Of a stretch of DNA of 64,000 nt, positions 11,830-23,582 are shown one piece after another. The stretch lies in contig CM119269.1 of NCBI GenBank assembly GCA_051294375.1, positions 248,001 through 312,000 of the forward strand, given 5' to 3'. The notes under the pieces are model-generated. The model was not told the DNA's origin and ran no database searches. It was given only the letters and a program-made list of their open reading frames with translations. Source of the DNA: Paraspadella gotoi. Taxonomy: Eukaryota > Chaetognatha. Both the position numbers and the translations under genes were made by a program. Each line of letters begins with the position of its first letter. Within the stretch, counting starts at the first letter, position 1.

Positions 11830-12590
11830 AAAAATATCCCTTCTTACTCCCCCTTTTGTTCTGCCTCCCCCTCTCCTTTTTGGTTCTACCTCCCCTCTCT
11901 CCTTTTTCTCCTTCCACCTCTCCCCCTTTTGTTCTCCCTACCCTTCTTCTCCTCTTCCTTCTCTACTCTTTGTTCTTCCTCCCCCTCTCCTCCTCTTGTT
12001 CTCCTTCCCCCTCTCCCTCTTGTTCTACCTTCCCATCCCCCTTTGTTCTCCTTCCCCCTCTCCTCCTTTTTCTCCCTACCCCTCTCCTTCCTCTTTCTCC
12101 TACCCTTTTTCTCCCTCCCCCTCTCCCCTTTGTTTCCCTACCCCTCTCCTCCTCTTCCTCCCTAACTCTTTGTTCTCCCTCCCCCATTTTCCCCCTTTGT
12201 TCTCCCTCCCTCTCCCCCTTTGTTCTCCCTACCCATCTCCTCCTCTTCCTTCCTACCCTTTGTTCTCCCTCCCCACCCCCTTTGTTCTCTTCCCCCTCTC
12301 CCATGTTGTTCTCCTCCCCCCTCTCTTTCCTTTGTTTCTCCTTCCCTCCTCCCCCTTTGTTCTCCCTACCCTTCTCCTCTTCTCTCCCTACTCTTTTGTT
12401 CTCCCTCCCCCCTCTCCTCCTTTGTTCTCTTCCCCCTCTCCCTCTTGTGGTTCTACCTCCCCCTCTCCCCCTTTGCTCTCTTTCCTCCCCTCTCTCTCTG
12501 TTCTCCTCCCCTCGTCTCCTCCTCTTCCTCCTACCCTTTTTCTCCTCCCCTCTCCTCCTCTTTTCCTCCCCTTCTCTCACTCTCAGACTC
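11830..12590. repeat. Polypyrimidine minisatellite, TTTGTTCTCCCTCCCC-type unit
   Basis: About 760 bp of degenerate units of roughly 20-40 bp built from TTTGTTCTCC, CTCCCCCTCTCC and CTCCTCTTCC. Three overlapping frames on the plus strand and one on the minus strand stay open together, which is what composition alone would give. Confidence 0.85.
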
Positions 12591-12724
12591 GCCTAACGAA
12601 AACCTGGATATCGGTCGAGATTAAACATCGATGTATCCCACCCTCCCCCCCCTAATTGGTTTTGGCCCGGAGAGTTTCATTTAAAGAATATCGACGGCCC
12701 TCCTTCCAATTCCCTTTTTCTCAT

Positions 12725-12740
12725 TCTCTCTCTCTTCTCT

Positions 12741-12776
<36 letters not shown>

Positions 12777-13030
12777 TCTCTCTCTTGGTNNNNNNNNNNN
12801 NNNNNNNNNNNNNNNNNNNNNNNNNNNNNNNNNNNNNNNNNNNNNNNNNNNNNNNNNNNNNNNNNNNNNNNNNNNNNNNNNNNNNNNNNNNNNNNNNNNN
12901 NNNNNNNNNNNNNNNNNNNNNNNNNNNNNNNNNNNNNNNNNNNNNNNNNNNNNNNNNNTAACAATATTCTTTCTATTTATTATTTTCCATCTATCTATCT
13001 ATCGATCTATCTATTTATCTATCTACCAAT
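12725..13030. repeat. CT array, 169-N gap, CTAT array
   Basis: CT array at 12,725-12,786, an assembly gap at 12,790-12,958, then a CTAT/ATCT tetranucleotide array (12,990-13,025). Confidence 0.85.
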
Positions 13031-13142
13031 TTCCTTTACTATCTTCTTTCTACCTTCTAGTATTTCTCCTTCCTTTTTTCCATTTGTCTTTTTCCCCAAA
13101 TCCATTGGCTTCCCGCGTCTTTTTGCTCTTATCATCTTTTTT

Positions 13143-13450
13143 TAGTTGCGCCGCGATTACTCGCGGAGCGACTCTAAAAGTCCCTTTTCGGTCGGTCGGT
13201 CGGTATGTCAGTTTGTCGGTCTGTCCCACTTAGGTTAAAGATGCTCATAACTCGCCTATAGTTCGTTGTTCATTTGTTAAGACAGGAAAAAACCTCAAAT
13301 CCAAGCTACTACTAGCGCCGCCTTTTGTTTTTTAAAGAAATCTCATATAAACTATAAAAAAATAAAAGACGTAATTCCAATGCAGTGCGCGTCGGAAATA
13401 CACTGAAATACACGGGATAACAAATTCACTGCTGCGCAACACAACTTTTA
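13143..13450 (+). repeat. Dispersed repeat family R1, copy 2
   Basis: Contains the R1 head (GTTGCGCCGCGATTACTCGC, then GCGACTCTAAAAGT), the CGGTCGG run, CTGTCCCACTTA, TTGTTAAGACAGG, GCAGTGCGCGTCGGAAATAC and the CTGCGCAACAC end. It lacks the ATGTC expansion seen in copies 1 and 4. Confidence 0.75.
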
Positions 13451-13915
13451 AATTTCCCTTCTTCTTTTCCTTGTCTCCCTGGCTTTTGTTTCTGTACATA
13501 TTTTATCGGGTTAATCCGTCCGTCCGTTTGTCCGTCCCTCCGTGTTTCCGTCTCTTTTTCGCTCCAGGGATTCGTTCTCATGTTTTCTTTTTCGTTCTTT
13601 CTTTATTTTCTTTTATTTGGTTCTTAGTTTCTTTGTTTATTCTTTTGGTTTTTTTTTTCATATTTATCTTTATCAAAATTTCTCTTTTTCTTTCTCTTAT
13701 TTTTGTCCCGGTCTGTGTGTCTATATATATCTTTCTTTCTACCTGTTTGTCCGTAGAAAAAATGAATTAAAAACTTCAAAGTATCACCGAAAAAGATGTG
13801 AAGGATTAAATCTCACAGCATTCACTCGCCCTCTCCCTCTCGCCTCCGACCATCGACTTCGCCTCCGACTTTAGTTCGTTGTCTGAGATCAAAGAAGACA
13901 ACAACAAAAACACAA

Positions 13916-13946
<31 letters not shown>

Positions 13947-14020
13947 GACGACGATCGAGAGAAGCTTTTATTTATTCAGGTCGTAATTTTGGGAGAAAAG
14001 AGACGAGCTTGACACGAAAA

Positions 14021-14054
<34 letters not shown>
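13451..14054. other. Intergenic with CCGT, AAC and CT repeats
   Basis: CCGT-like units (13,517-13,555), an AAC array (13,901-13,945) and a CT array (14,022-14,054) that runs into a gap. No gene seen. Confidence 0.6.
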
Positions 14055-14495
14055 NNNNNNNNNNNNNNNNNNNNNNNNNNNNNNNNNNNNNNNNNNNNNN
14101 NNNNNNNNNNNNNNNNNNNNNNNNNNNNNNNNNNNNNNNNNNNNNNNNNNNNNNNNNNNNNNNNNNNNNNNNNNNNNNNNNNNNNNNNNNNNNNNNNNNN
14201 NNNNNNNNNNNNNNNNNNNNNNNNNNNNNNNNNNNNNNNNNNNNNNNNNNNNNNNNNNNNNNNNNNNNNNNNNNNNNNNNNNNNNNNNNNNNNNNNNNNN
14301 NNNNNNNNNNNNNNNNNNNNNNNNNNNNNNNNNNNNNNNNNNNNNNNNNNNNNNNNNNNNNNNNNNNNNNNNNNNNNNNNNNNNNNNNNNNNNNNNNNNN
14401 NNNNNNNNNNNNNNNNNNNNNNNNNNNNNNNNNNNNNNNNNNNNNNNNNNNNNNNNNNNNNNNNNNNNNNNNNNNNNNNNNNNNNNNNNNNNNNN
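14055..14495. other. Assembly gap, 441 N
   Basis: A CT array on the left and a 12-bp array on the right imply that the missing sequence is repetitive. Confidence 0.95.
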
Positions 14496-14690
14496 TTTCC
14501 CTTTTGTTTCCGCTTTTGTTTTCGCTTTTGTTTCCACTTTTTTTCAACTTTTGTTTCCGCTTTTGTTTCCCCTTTTTTTTCAACCTTTGTTTCGACTTTT
14601 GTTTCGACTTTTGTTTCCACAAGTTTCCGCTTTTGTTTCCGCTTTTGTTTCCGCTTTTGTTTCTGCTTTTTTTCCGATTTTCATCCGCTT
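14496..14690. repeat. 12-bp tandem array (CGCTTTTGTTTC)
   Basis: About 16 units of CGCTTTTGTTTC with GACTTTTGTTTC and CACTTTTTTTCA variants. On the minus strand it reads as Lys/Gln/Lys-Arg repeats, which explains the open frames there. Confidence 0.85.
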
Positions 14691-15705
14691 CTCTTTTTTC
14701 TTTTTTTTCTTTTCTCTCCTGAGGTTTGGATTTTCTTGAAAGATCAAACAAGAGATAAAATCTAAACAAAACTAAGGATTTTTCTTCTCTCAACTTTGAT
14801 GGGATTTATTTTAGCTGGAAGATAATTAAATACAGTCTAATTAGAATAAAGTGATAGTAAAGTATTAATCTTCGATTAAAATAATAATAAAGCATTAAAA
14901 ATAACGTTTATTTTTCAGAAGGTACGAAGTTTTTTAGATATTTACATTTTAATTCCCTTTTCAGCCAAAAATACGGAAAATATCTTTTTTTAGAACAAAA
15001 CTACTAATTAATACACCAAATATATAAAATATTAGCTAAAACATTCTAGAATTTTGCTACACTACTACATAAAAGGTGAAGCTTGTATAATAACATTCAG
15101 TAATTACTTTCAGATTTAATAAAATAATTTTCTGTTCTTTTAAAAATCGCTTATAGTTAAAGATGTTTATTTAAATTACGCGATCAGTAATCCACAGTAA
15201 CTTTCTACTTTCATTATAATAAAAAAAAAGAACAAGAAAAAAAAGTTTGCCTGGGGACTTTGACAGCAGGTGTTGTTACTAAAAACGACGACGACGATGA
15301 CGACAACGACGACGACGATGACGATATCAACGACGACGACGACGACGACTTAACAAAGATAAAAACAAAAGATATTCTTCGATTATGCAGTCAGGGTTTT
15401 AAATCGCAACGATAATTGAATCTCCTCCTCCGGTCATTGGCATCGTTGCCATCTTTGCCATCGTTGCCATATTTGCCATCGTTGCCATCGCCCGGATATC
15501 ACACAGCGCGATTGATCCATCTCCCCCCAGTGATCGATTAACTTCTGCTACACGAGATACATTATTCCGTTGATGGCGACTTTGATGATGACCTGATGCA
15601 AAAAGTAGAAATGTGATCAGAGTGACCAAGTACCAGATTCCATAGATTTTGCAATCTGATTGGTCAGATGGAATCTCTCGGTAACTAATTTCGTTTGGTT
15701 GATTC
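14691..15705. other. Intergenic AT-rich, GAC array
   Basis: AT-rich DNA with a GAC/GAT array (15,284-15,351). At 15,430-15,490 a short GCCATCGTTGCCAT-type unit repeats about five times. No gene recognised. Confidence 0.55.
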
Positions 15706-15875
15706 CTGGAAGCAGGCTGGAGGGTTTTCTCGGTCCCCAAAGCGGTTTACATGCGTCCTCTCGCTTCCCATAGGGGAGGTACCATTGGGAATCGATCCCG
15801 GTACCTAAAGGTCATGAGCTGATAATATTACTCAAGGGTCATGCTTATAGGCGGGGTCAACGTAATGTAATGCCC
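15706..15875 (-). mobile_element. tRNA(Met)-like SINE, copy A
   Basis: The reverse complement aligns with 46,922-47,120. Shared blocks are CCCCGCCTATAA, GACCCTTGAGTAA, an anticodon-arm-like AGCTCATGACC, GGGATCGATTCCC, GGTACCTCCCC and GGGAAGCGAGAGGACG. The tRNA-like half is followed by a family-specific body. It is a diverged copy with no coding content. Confidence 0.65.
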
Positions 15876-15929
15876 GACTACAACATTGTGAGAGAGTGAG
15901 AGTGTAAAAGTTGAGAGAGATTGTGCGAG

Positions 15930-16242
15930 TCAAGATTAAAATTAAAAATAAAAGATTAAAAGATTAAAAGATTAAAAGATCAAAAGATTAAATTATTAAA
16001 ATATTAACAGAATAAATGATTAAATGATTAAAAGATTAATAGAATAAATGATTAAAAGATTAAATATTAAAAGATGAAAAGATTAAATATTTAAGATTAA
16101 AAGATTAAAAGTTAAAAAATTAAATATTAAAAAATTAAAAGATTAAAATATTAGGAGATTAAAAGATTAAATATTAAAAGTTTAGAAGACATTGTTAAAT
16201 GTAACAACGAATGAAAAATCGAATTAGTAAATAAATAAATAA

Positions 16243-16308
<66 letters not shown>

Positions 16309-16935
16309 AAATAAATAATTAAATAAATAAATAATTTTATAAATTACTAAATCCAATGAAAATAAATTAACCAAACCTCTTTTAACCATTAATGGAAATT
16401 TTATCAATGTTCACTCGAAGCAAAAACAAAAAAACTGATAAGCGAATCGAACAAACGTCGAACGAGATGGATTGGCGTACGGACAAAGAAACGACAAAGG
16501 GACGGACAAACGGACGGACAAAGGGACGGACGGTCTCAAGGGAAATTGATGAATGGGAGAGAATGAAAAGAATGAAAGGTTGTCTGTCAGAAGCGTGAAT
16601 GAATGAATGAATGAATGAATGAATGAAAGAATGAATGAATCGATGGATGGATGGATGAATATATGAATGCACGCATGAGTAAAAGAAGAGATGAATGAAT
16701 GAATGAATGAATGAATGATGAATGAATGAAAATATGAATAAATGCATGAAACATTGAATGAATGGATAAATGAGTGAACGAATAATTAAACAAATGAATG
16801 AATGAATAAATTGATTAAACAATAAATGAATGAATGAATGAATGAATGAATGAATGAATGAATGAATGAATGAATGAATGAATGAATGAATGAATAAATG
16901 AATAAATTTATGAATGAATTAATAAATGAATTAAT
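15930..16935. repeat. Consecutive AT-rich tandem arrays
   Basis: Three adjacent arrays: AGATTAAA-type 8-10 bp units (about 15,945-16,185), an ATAA tetranucleotide array (16,222-16,345), and a GAAT array (16,596-16,930) broken by GGAT and GAAA variants. The Phe/Ile/His-rich minus-strand frames here are repeat translations. A CGGACAAA-type repeat lies at 16,480-16,530. Confidence 0.9.
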
Positions 16936-17224
16936 TAATTAACAAACACTTACGTCAAACAAGTTGCAGGCGTCGAGACAAGAAAAGATCTTGTTAAGAG
17001 CATCGCTCCCGATCAACTACGAAGATGAAAATTTTCATCAAAAATATCTTACAGTTCCGACGCCATATCGTACAGTTCCGTCACCCACCTTGTACAGTTC
17101 GGGACACATGACGGCGCAGAATCCCGAGAGGATTCCGCCTCCAACTCCTCGTCCGCCGACGAAGAGTTGGGGGACGAGGGCGTCAACGCCTGTCGCCTGA
17201 CGACGACGACGACGATGAAGACGA

Positions 17225-17510
17225 CGACGATGAAGGCGAAGAAGTTGATCAGATTTAAGGGAAGAAAATTGAAGGCATAAATCGTTGGACAAAGAATCGA
17301 ATTTGGTGAGAGTCTCGTCCTCGGGACCTTTGAGGATAAATTTTTGTTGTAGTTGTTGCTGCTCCTGCTGTTTTTTCTGCTGCTGCTCCTGCTGTTTTTT
17401 CTGCTGCTGCTCCTTTTGGTGTGGCTGTTGATTCTTTTCAGTCAAATTCACAAATTCGCTTTTGGCGTCAAGAATCGAATTTCCGACAATTTGACGAAAA
17501 CTGGAATAAG

Positions 17511-17520
<10 letters not shown>
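17225..17520 (-). CDS. Possible coding exon with Gln-rich repeats
   Basis: On the minus strand a frame is open from the poly-A/T run at about 17,520 down to 17,038. It reads YSSFRQIVGNSILDAKSEF, then a Gln-rich repeat of the type KKQQEQQQ (17,340-17,420), then KFILKGPEDETLTKFDSL and LCLQFSSLKSDQL, before an Arg-rich stretch made by a CGT array. The non-repeat parts have a plausible amino-acid mixture and the frame stays open across unique DNA. No domain is recognised, and no start or splice site is secure. The complementary strand also has open frames at 16,990-17,200, so a chance frame cannot be excluded. Confidence 0.3.

Positions 17521-17536
<16 letters not shown>
17511..17536. repeat. Poly-T run
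   Basis: About 26 T on the plus strand, bounding the candidate exon on the minus strand. Confidence 0.9.
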
Positions 17537-17541
<5 letters not shown>

Positions 17542-17782
17542 TTAATTAATTTGAGATCAAACTTTCTCTCTCTCTCTCTTCTCTCTCATCTCGTCTCTCA
17601 TCTCTCTCGATCTTTGCTTTTCTTTCTCACTCTCTTTCTCTCTCTTTCTCTTACCTCAAGACCGAAGGCGCAAAAAACGAAGGCGAAAAAACCCAGATTC
17701 ATTTTGGAAGAATAAGAGAAAAAATTCCTTTTCTATTATCGATCGAGTCACTTTTCTCTACTTTTGTCTTTTGTTTTCATTT

Positions 17783-17784
<2 letters not shown>

Positions 17785-17835
<51 letters not shown>

Positions 17836-17995
17836 ATCAACAACGTTGTGTTCATCGTCGTCGTCGTTATCGTCGTCATCGTTTTCTTTCTCTCGTTTCG
17901 ATCTCTGAATTTCTCACATTGTCGTTGTCGTCGTCGTCGTCGTCATCGTCGTCANNNNNNNNNNCGTCGTCGTCGTCGTCGTCGTCGTTATTCCA
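17785..17995. repeat. (CGT)n arrays with a 10-N gap
   Basis: CGT array at 17,785-17,830, imperfect CGT to 17,880, and again at 17,925-17,990, with N at 17,955-17,964. Confidence 0.9.
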
Positions 17996-18039
17996 TTCTC
18001 CCGTCTCAGTCATCGTCTTGTATTTCATTTATTTTATTG

Positions 18040-18310
18040 AGTCACAGTCACTGTTGATGTTATTACGTGATTTTCACAACTGTATAGGTTTAGATTATTC
18101 CAGTGTGTATTGTAATATTCTAGTCACAGTCATCGCCAATGTTATTGCGTCATTCTGTATATAAGGGTTTGATTATTTCATTAAGTTACAGTCGTCGTCA
18201 ATGTTATTATGAAATTCGTACTCCGTTAAGTATTAGATTATGTCATTATCAATGCTGTATGTATTTGATTAATTCATGAGTCAATGTCGTTGTTAATGTA
18301 TATTTAATAA
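18040..18310. repeat. Degenerate tandem repeat, unit about 60-80 bp
   Basis: Four to five loosely similar units built on GTCACAGTCATC-like, CAATGTTATT-like and GATTATTTCAT-like pieces (at 18,040, 18,121, 18,187, 18,240 and 18,280). No coding content. Confidence 0.55.
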
Positions 18311-19388
18311 AATTAAAACAATTTTCCAGTTTCGACCACCGAGTTTCTTCCTCACATTGTCATTCAAGCTTTTCTCTAAATGAGACGAAAAATCTTTTGA
18401 GGAGAAAAAAAAGAGAAAATGGAAATCAATATTCAGAAAAACAACAACAACAACAACAACAACAACGACGACGACGAAAATTCCCGACTTTTTTATCTTT
18501 TGTCAACAAGTTTTTTTTTAGTTTTTGCTTTTGTGGGTTTTTTTTTTCCTTGTTGTGGTTAATCGTTTTGTAGGAATGTTTACTTATTTTTGAGAAAAAG
18601 TTTTACTGTTTTGTTGAAGGATTGAAATTGTTTAAAACTGTTTTAATTAAACCGTTATAGAGCCAGTTTGATTTAGTTTCAACAACGATTTTTATTATTA
18701 TTGTTTAAACTAATTCAAAATGACTCTATTTCATAAACACAACGAAAGAAAGGATTTCACATAATTAAACCGTTGAAAAGTGGAGTTCGTAAGAGCTGTT
18801 TAGCTTTAAATTTAAGAACGCAAAATGTCTTTTTGCTTTCTTTGGATAGTTTTTGTTTCCGATTTTTCCCGCCAGAGTCCTCCAGCCTCGATCCCAAATT
18901 CCCTGCGATTCCCTTTTATCTTTTTTTCTGCGCGACTAATTAATGTTCTCTTTTATCTTCATTCGCTCTCCTTTTCTCCTGTTTTATCTTAATTCGCTTT
19001 ATTCTAAATTTCCTTCTGCTTCATTCTAATTTTACTTCTGTTACTTTCTTATTTTATTTTTCATTATTTATCATCTTCTACTTATTTGATTTGATTTCTA
19101 CTTCATTTAAATTTTGACGCGTTAATTCTCATCAGGGATGTTTTTATCCGTTTTAGAAGTTAATAAAGTTTATTATGGCTGGTTACTATTCTATATCCGA
19201 GCAAATGAAACATTTTCTGCAGCACCTAATCAATTTTTTTTTAAATTTTTTTCTCGTATTTTTTTTTATTATCTTACGCGTTATCTTCTTCGCTTTAATT
19301 AGTTAATTATCTCCGATTTAAAAAGTTTTCTTTATTCATTACTCATTCTTTATCTCTTATATTTCTTTCAATTTTTTTCTGTCCTTTA
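18311..19388. other. Intergenic AT-rich, no gene seen
   Basis: AT-rich, with an AAC/ACG run at 18,440-18,477. No domain or repeat family recognised. Confidence 0.5.
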
Positions 19389-19655
19389 AGCCAAGTCGGT
19401 CCGTTGGTCGGTCGGTCGGTATGTCTGTCCCACTTACATTAAAAATGCATATAATTTGTTATTCTAAACCTCATATCTCAGAGACTGCTAGCTCCGCCTT
19501 CAAAAATTCCTAAAACTATAGGGAATAAAAGACGGAATTTTGATGCAGTGCATGTCATAAATACACACACAATACATACCCACAATAATTACACAGGCAA
19601 AGAAAGTGAAAATGAAGTCACTGCGTCGCAACACCTTGGAATTACCGTTCTTGTT
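19389..19655 (+). repeat. Dispersed repeat family R1, copy 3
   Basis: Begins with TCGGTCCGTTGGTCGGTCGG and continues with CTGTCCCACTTACATTAAAA, AAAGACGGAATTTTGATGCAG, GTGCATGTCATAAATACAC, CACTGCGTCGCAACACC and GAATTACCGTTCTTG. It has an ACAC-rich stretch where copies 1 and 4 have ATGTC units. Confidence 0.75.
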
Positions 19656-19825
19656 TTTTTAAATTAATCATAAAGCTTTTTTTTTTCTTTTTATTATCTT
19701 CTCTGTTTGCATTTTTTTAATTATTTTTTTACCACATTTCTATTTTTAATTTTTTTCATCCTTGATTTATTGATCACGTTTCTTTTTTTAGATCAATTAC
19801 TTCCCGTTTTTTTTATGGGGACAAA

Positions 19826-20872
19826 GTTGATTGGCTTCCATTCCTCTTTGTTTAGTTTTCTTTCTTTGATTGGCTTCCATTCCTCTTTGTTTAGTTTTCT
19901 TTCCTTGATTGGCTTTTATTCATCTATGTTTAATTTTCCTTTCTATTTGGCTTCCATTCCTCTATGTTTAGTTTTCTTTCCTTGATTGGCTTTTATTTCT
20001 CTTTGTTTAATTTTCTTTCCTAGATTGGCTTCCATCACTCTTTGTTTAGTTTTCTTTCCTTGATTGGCTTTTATTCATCTTTGTTTAACTTTCCTTTCTA
20101 TTTGGCTTCCATTCCTCTTTGTTTAGTTTTATTTCCTAGATTGGCTTCCATTCCTCTTTGTTTTGTTTTCTTTCCTTGATTGGCTTTTATTTTTCTTTGT
20201 TTAATTTTCCTTTCTATTTGGCTTCCATTCCTCTCTGTTTAGTTTTCTTTCCTTGATTGGCTTTTTGTTTTTCTTTGTTTAATTTTCCTTTCCTAATTCG
20301 CTTGTATTCCTCTCTGTTTATTTTTATTTCCTTGATTGGCATTTATTTCTCTTTGTTTTGTTTTCTTTCCTTGATTGGCTTTTATTTCTCTTTGTTTAAT
20401 TTTTATTCCATAATTGGCTTTTATATCTCTTTGTTTAGTTTTCCTTCTTTGATTGGCTTCAATTCCTCTTTGTTTTGTTTTCTTTCCTTGATAGGCTTTT
20501 ATTCATCTTTGTTTAATTTTCCTTTCTATTAGGCTTCCATTCCTCTCTGTTTAGTTTTCTTTCCTTGATTGGCTTTTATTTTTCTTTGTTTAATTTTCCT
20601 TTCCTAATTCGCTTTTATTACTCTTTGTTTAGTCTTCCTCTTTGTTTTCTTTCCTTGATTGGCTTTTATTTCTCTTTGTTTAGTTTTCTTTCCTTGATTG
20701 GCTATTATTTCTCTTTGTTTAATTTTCCTTCCCTAATTCGCTTTTATTCCTCTCTGTTTATTTTTATTTCCTTGATTGGCATTGATTTCTCTTTGTTTTG
20801 TTCACTTTCCTTGATTGACTTTTATTTCTCTTTGTTTAATTTCCCTTCCCTAATTGGCTTTTATTTTTCTTT
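19826..20872. repeat. 39-bp minisatellite, about 27 units
   Basis: The unit is TTGATTGGCTTTTATTTC followed by TCTTTGTTTAATTTTCTTTCC. Two sequence types tend to alternate: one with GGCTTTTATT and TTAATTTTCC, the other with GGCTTCCATTCC and TTAGTTTTC. The run of units 12-14 resembles units 23-25, hinting at higher-order structure. Because 39 is a multiple of three, one frame reads a 13-residue motif (LIGFYFSLFSFLS) through many units. One-base-short units break it into frames of about 90-100 codons. I regard this as a repeat and not as a gene. Confidence 0.9.
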
Positions 20873-22584
20873 GTAATTTTTTTTTATTCCTATTTCGTTA
20901 AATCCTGATTTTTTCAAATAATTTTTTTTTTACCTTGATCATAATTGTTTTCCTTAATTCTCTTTTTTTGTATTTTTTTCGTTTCTTTTCTTTTTTTTTA
21001 ATCTCTCACCTCACTATTTTACTAATTTCCCCTTTCCCCGATGGTCCTACCTCCACCTTTATTTAATTTTATCTTTCACCGCTTGTCTTACTTCCCCCTT
21101 TTTAATTTTCTCTTTCCCCGATTGTTTTCTCTCCCCTCCTTCTCCCATCACATTCAGCGGTCCTGGTGTTAATGGCCTCTCTTCCGCCGCATGAGGCACC
21201 GAGAGGCGGCTGGCTGCGGCGGCGGCGGCTGGCTGCGGCGGCGGCGGAGGAGGAGGCGATCTGAGACCAAGAATTAATTCCTAATCATGAAAAATAATCC
21301 AGGTACGCCGCGACCAGAAACAAGAGGTGGATGGATGGGGAGGGAGGGAGGAAAGCAAAAGAGGGAAGGAAAGGAGGAATACGAGATGAGAAAAAAAGGA
21401 AATAGGAAAAAAAGGAGGATTAAGTAAGTAAGAAAAGAAAATAGGAAAAAGATAGAAAAGGAAGGTAGTAAACGGGGAAGAGTAACTTGGGAGGAAGAAG
21501 GAAATAGAGAGAAAGTAGTTCGGAGTTTTAAAAAAAGAGTAAAAAAGGGTAAAAGAAAAAAAGAAAGAAAAGAGTAAAAGAAAAAAAAGAAAGAAAAAGA
21601 GGAAGCGAGGAATGAAGCCCAGACGGACAGAAGGACAGAAGGACGTGCGGACAGAAAAAGAATTGAAGGAAGAAAAAATGAGATTGCTCCAGCGAAAAAT
21701 CCAGAGGTGGAAAGGAAAGATTCCTGTCCTGAAATCAGAGGAGGAAGACAAAAGACCTAAAGGGCAATCTCTCTCTCTCTCTGCTCTCTCTCTCTCTCTC
21801 CCTCTCTCTCGGTGCTCTCTTACTCTCTCTCTCTCTTCTTCCTCTCTCTCACGCTTCTTGAATCATCTCTCGCCCTCAGTGATTGGCATAGGTGGCATCC
21901 GAGTGGAATGTATCTCCTCTCGTCGTCGTCGTCGTCGTCGTCGTCGCTTCGTCGTTCACCTTCTCTCTTTATGAGTTGATGAATTCTCGTCGAAGACTTT
22001 ATTTAAAATTATTGGCGCAATTATTTATGAGTCGGTCAGTCATACTTTGACCGATCCGATCATATTATGTCTGTCATATCTAATCATATAGTATTAGTCT
22101 TTGGTTACCTTTAGCCATATTCAGTCTCATTTGGTCATATTAGATCATGATAGCAAAATTACTGTGAGATAGATTATTTTCAACTCGAAAAAAATTATTC
22201 ATTTTTCCTCATAATTCTTTTCACTTTTTTCGGTTGTTTTTTTTCTTACATTTTTTTTTTCGAAAAAAATGTTTTCTTCGATATCTGAATCTTATTCATT
22301 TGAATCTTATTCATCTGAATCTCATTCATTCGAAGATCGACGTCGATTCATCGTCGCGTTCATCAGATCACGTGACCCAAATTTTTTGCCTTCGAATTCG
22401 TTTTGAGGCGAAAAAAAATTTTGGGACGAAAAAGAAATTATGACTTTTTTGACTTTTTCGTTTTATCATCAGCTCTTTATCACATCCTCTCTCTATTTAT
22501 CACAACCTCTCTCTCTTTACCTCATCTGTGAATCAAACACTCAAGGAGAATCCTACACTTCCTCACGGTTGCCGTACTTATCAC
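20873..22584. other. Intergenic: GCG-rich patch, purine tract, CT and CGT arrays
   Basis: A GGCGGCTGGCTGCGGC duplication at 21,200-21,255, a purine-rich tract at 21,330-21,610, CT arrays at 21,770-21,850 and a CGT array at 21,919-21,946. Short ATCATATTAG-like and TTGAATCTTATTCAT-like repeats occur at 22,050-22,150 and 22,285-22,335. No gene recognised. Confidence 0.6.
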
Positions 22585-22705
22585 TGTGATTTATCCCAAG
22601 TCTACATGACCGTGAGCTCATGACTTTATTGGATGAGCGACTGGGTCACGACTGAAGGTATCAAGTTTGTATTCGGGGTGAACTTGTCTATACAATATTC
22701 TCTCT
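22585..22705 (-). mobile_element. tRNA(Met)-like SINE, copy D (partial)
   Basis: The reverse complement matches the 5' part of the family copy at 46,922-47,020. Shared pieces on the plus strand are GGGTCACGACTGAAGGT, CGGGGTGAACTTGT and TATACAATA. Only the tRNA-like head and its upstream flank are present. Confidence 0.5.
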
Positions 22706-23015
22706 TTTCTGTATCCTCTCTTTTTCTCTCTTTTTCTCCCTTTCTCTCTCTCTCTCTCTCTCCTCTCTCTTCTCTCTCTCTCTGTCCTCTCTCTCTCTTC
22801 TCTCTCTCCTCTCTGCTTCTCTTTCTTTTTCCTTTCTTCTTTCCTTCCCCATCTAGGCTCCTCTTCTTCTCCTCCCTTTTTCCGACCAGTCTTCTCTCTC
22901 TCTCTCTCTCACGTCCCTCTCTCACTCCATCCTTCAATCTCTTGCCTCTTTCTTTCTCCTCTCCTCTTCTCCTTCTCATCCTCCTCCATCNNNNNNNNNN
23001 NNNNNNNNNNNNNNN

Positions 23016-23047
<32 letters not shown>

Positions 23048-23124
23048 GCTCTCTCCCTCCTCTCATATCACATCCTTTCATCTCTGGCAATTTCCAGTTT
23101 TCTTTTCACTCGTCCAAACTGCCG

Positions 23125-23158
<34 letters not shown>

Positions 23159-23582
23159 TCAAATTGCCCCAAATACATGAATATTTTTCTATTTCTGACG
23201 AAAAAAAAACTTTTTTTTTCAAAAAATGTCACTCGAGGCGTGAGAAGGAGGAGGAGGAGGAGGAAGAGGAGGATGACGACAACAACGACGACTAAACTTC
23301 GAGGGAGAACGATATGAATGACAAAGGAGGCGAAAAAATCGTAATGAATGACAAAAGAAAATTTATCAAAAAGTGATAAAGATTTGAAAGGGATTATAAA
23401 GAAAGGCTGGAGGGGAGAAGGATAAATTTATTAATTAATTGTTTATTTATTTAACTAGTGAGTTTAATTTGACTAAAAAAGTACAATAAATAGGAATGCT
23501 AAAGTTTTATTACGTATCGAGAACATTGCAACTATGTTAATATGCTGACAAAGATCACGTGTTCATCCAGTTAAGAAAATAT
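22706..23582. repeat. CT arrays, 25-N gap, CGT array, GGA array
   Basis: CT-rich arrays at 22,740-22,980, a 25-N gap at 22,991-23,015, CT again to 23,050, a CGT array (23,121-23,158) and GGA units (23,244-23,275). The 220-codon plus-strand frame is Ser/Leu low complexity. 23,300-23,582 shows nothing recognisable. Confidence 0.75.

Noticed and set aside
11812-12655. Open frames of 205-246 codons on both strands
   Set aside because: Same compositional effect over a CT-rich minisatellite.
19826-20872. A repeat protein made of 13-residue units, or a CRISPR-like array
   Set aside because: Units are contiguous without spacers, and frequent one-base length changes break the frame.
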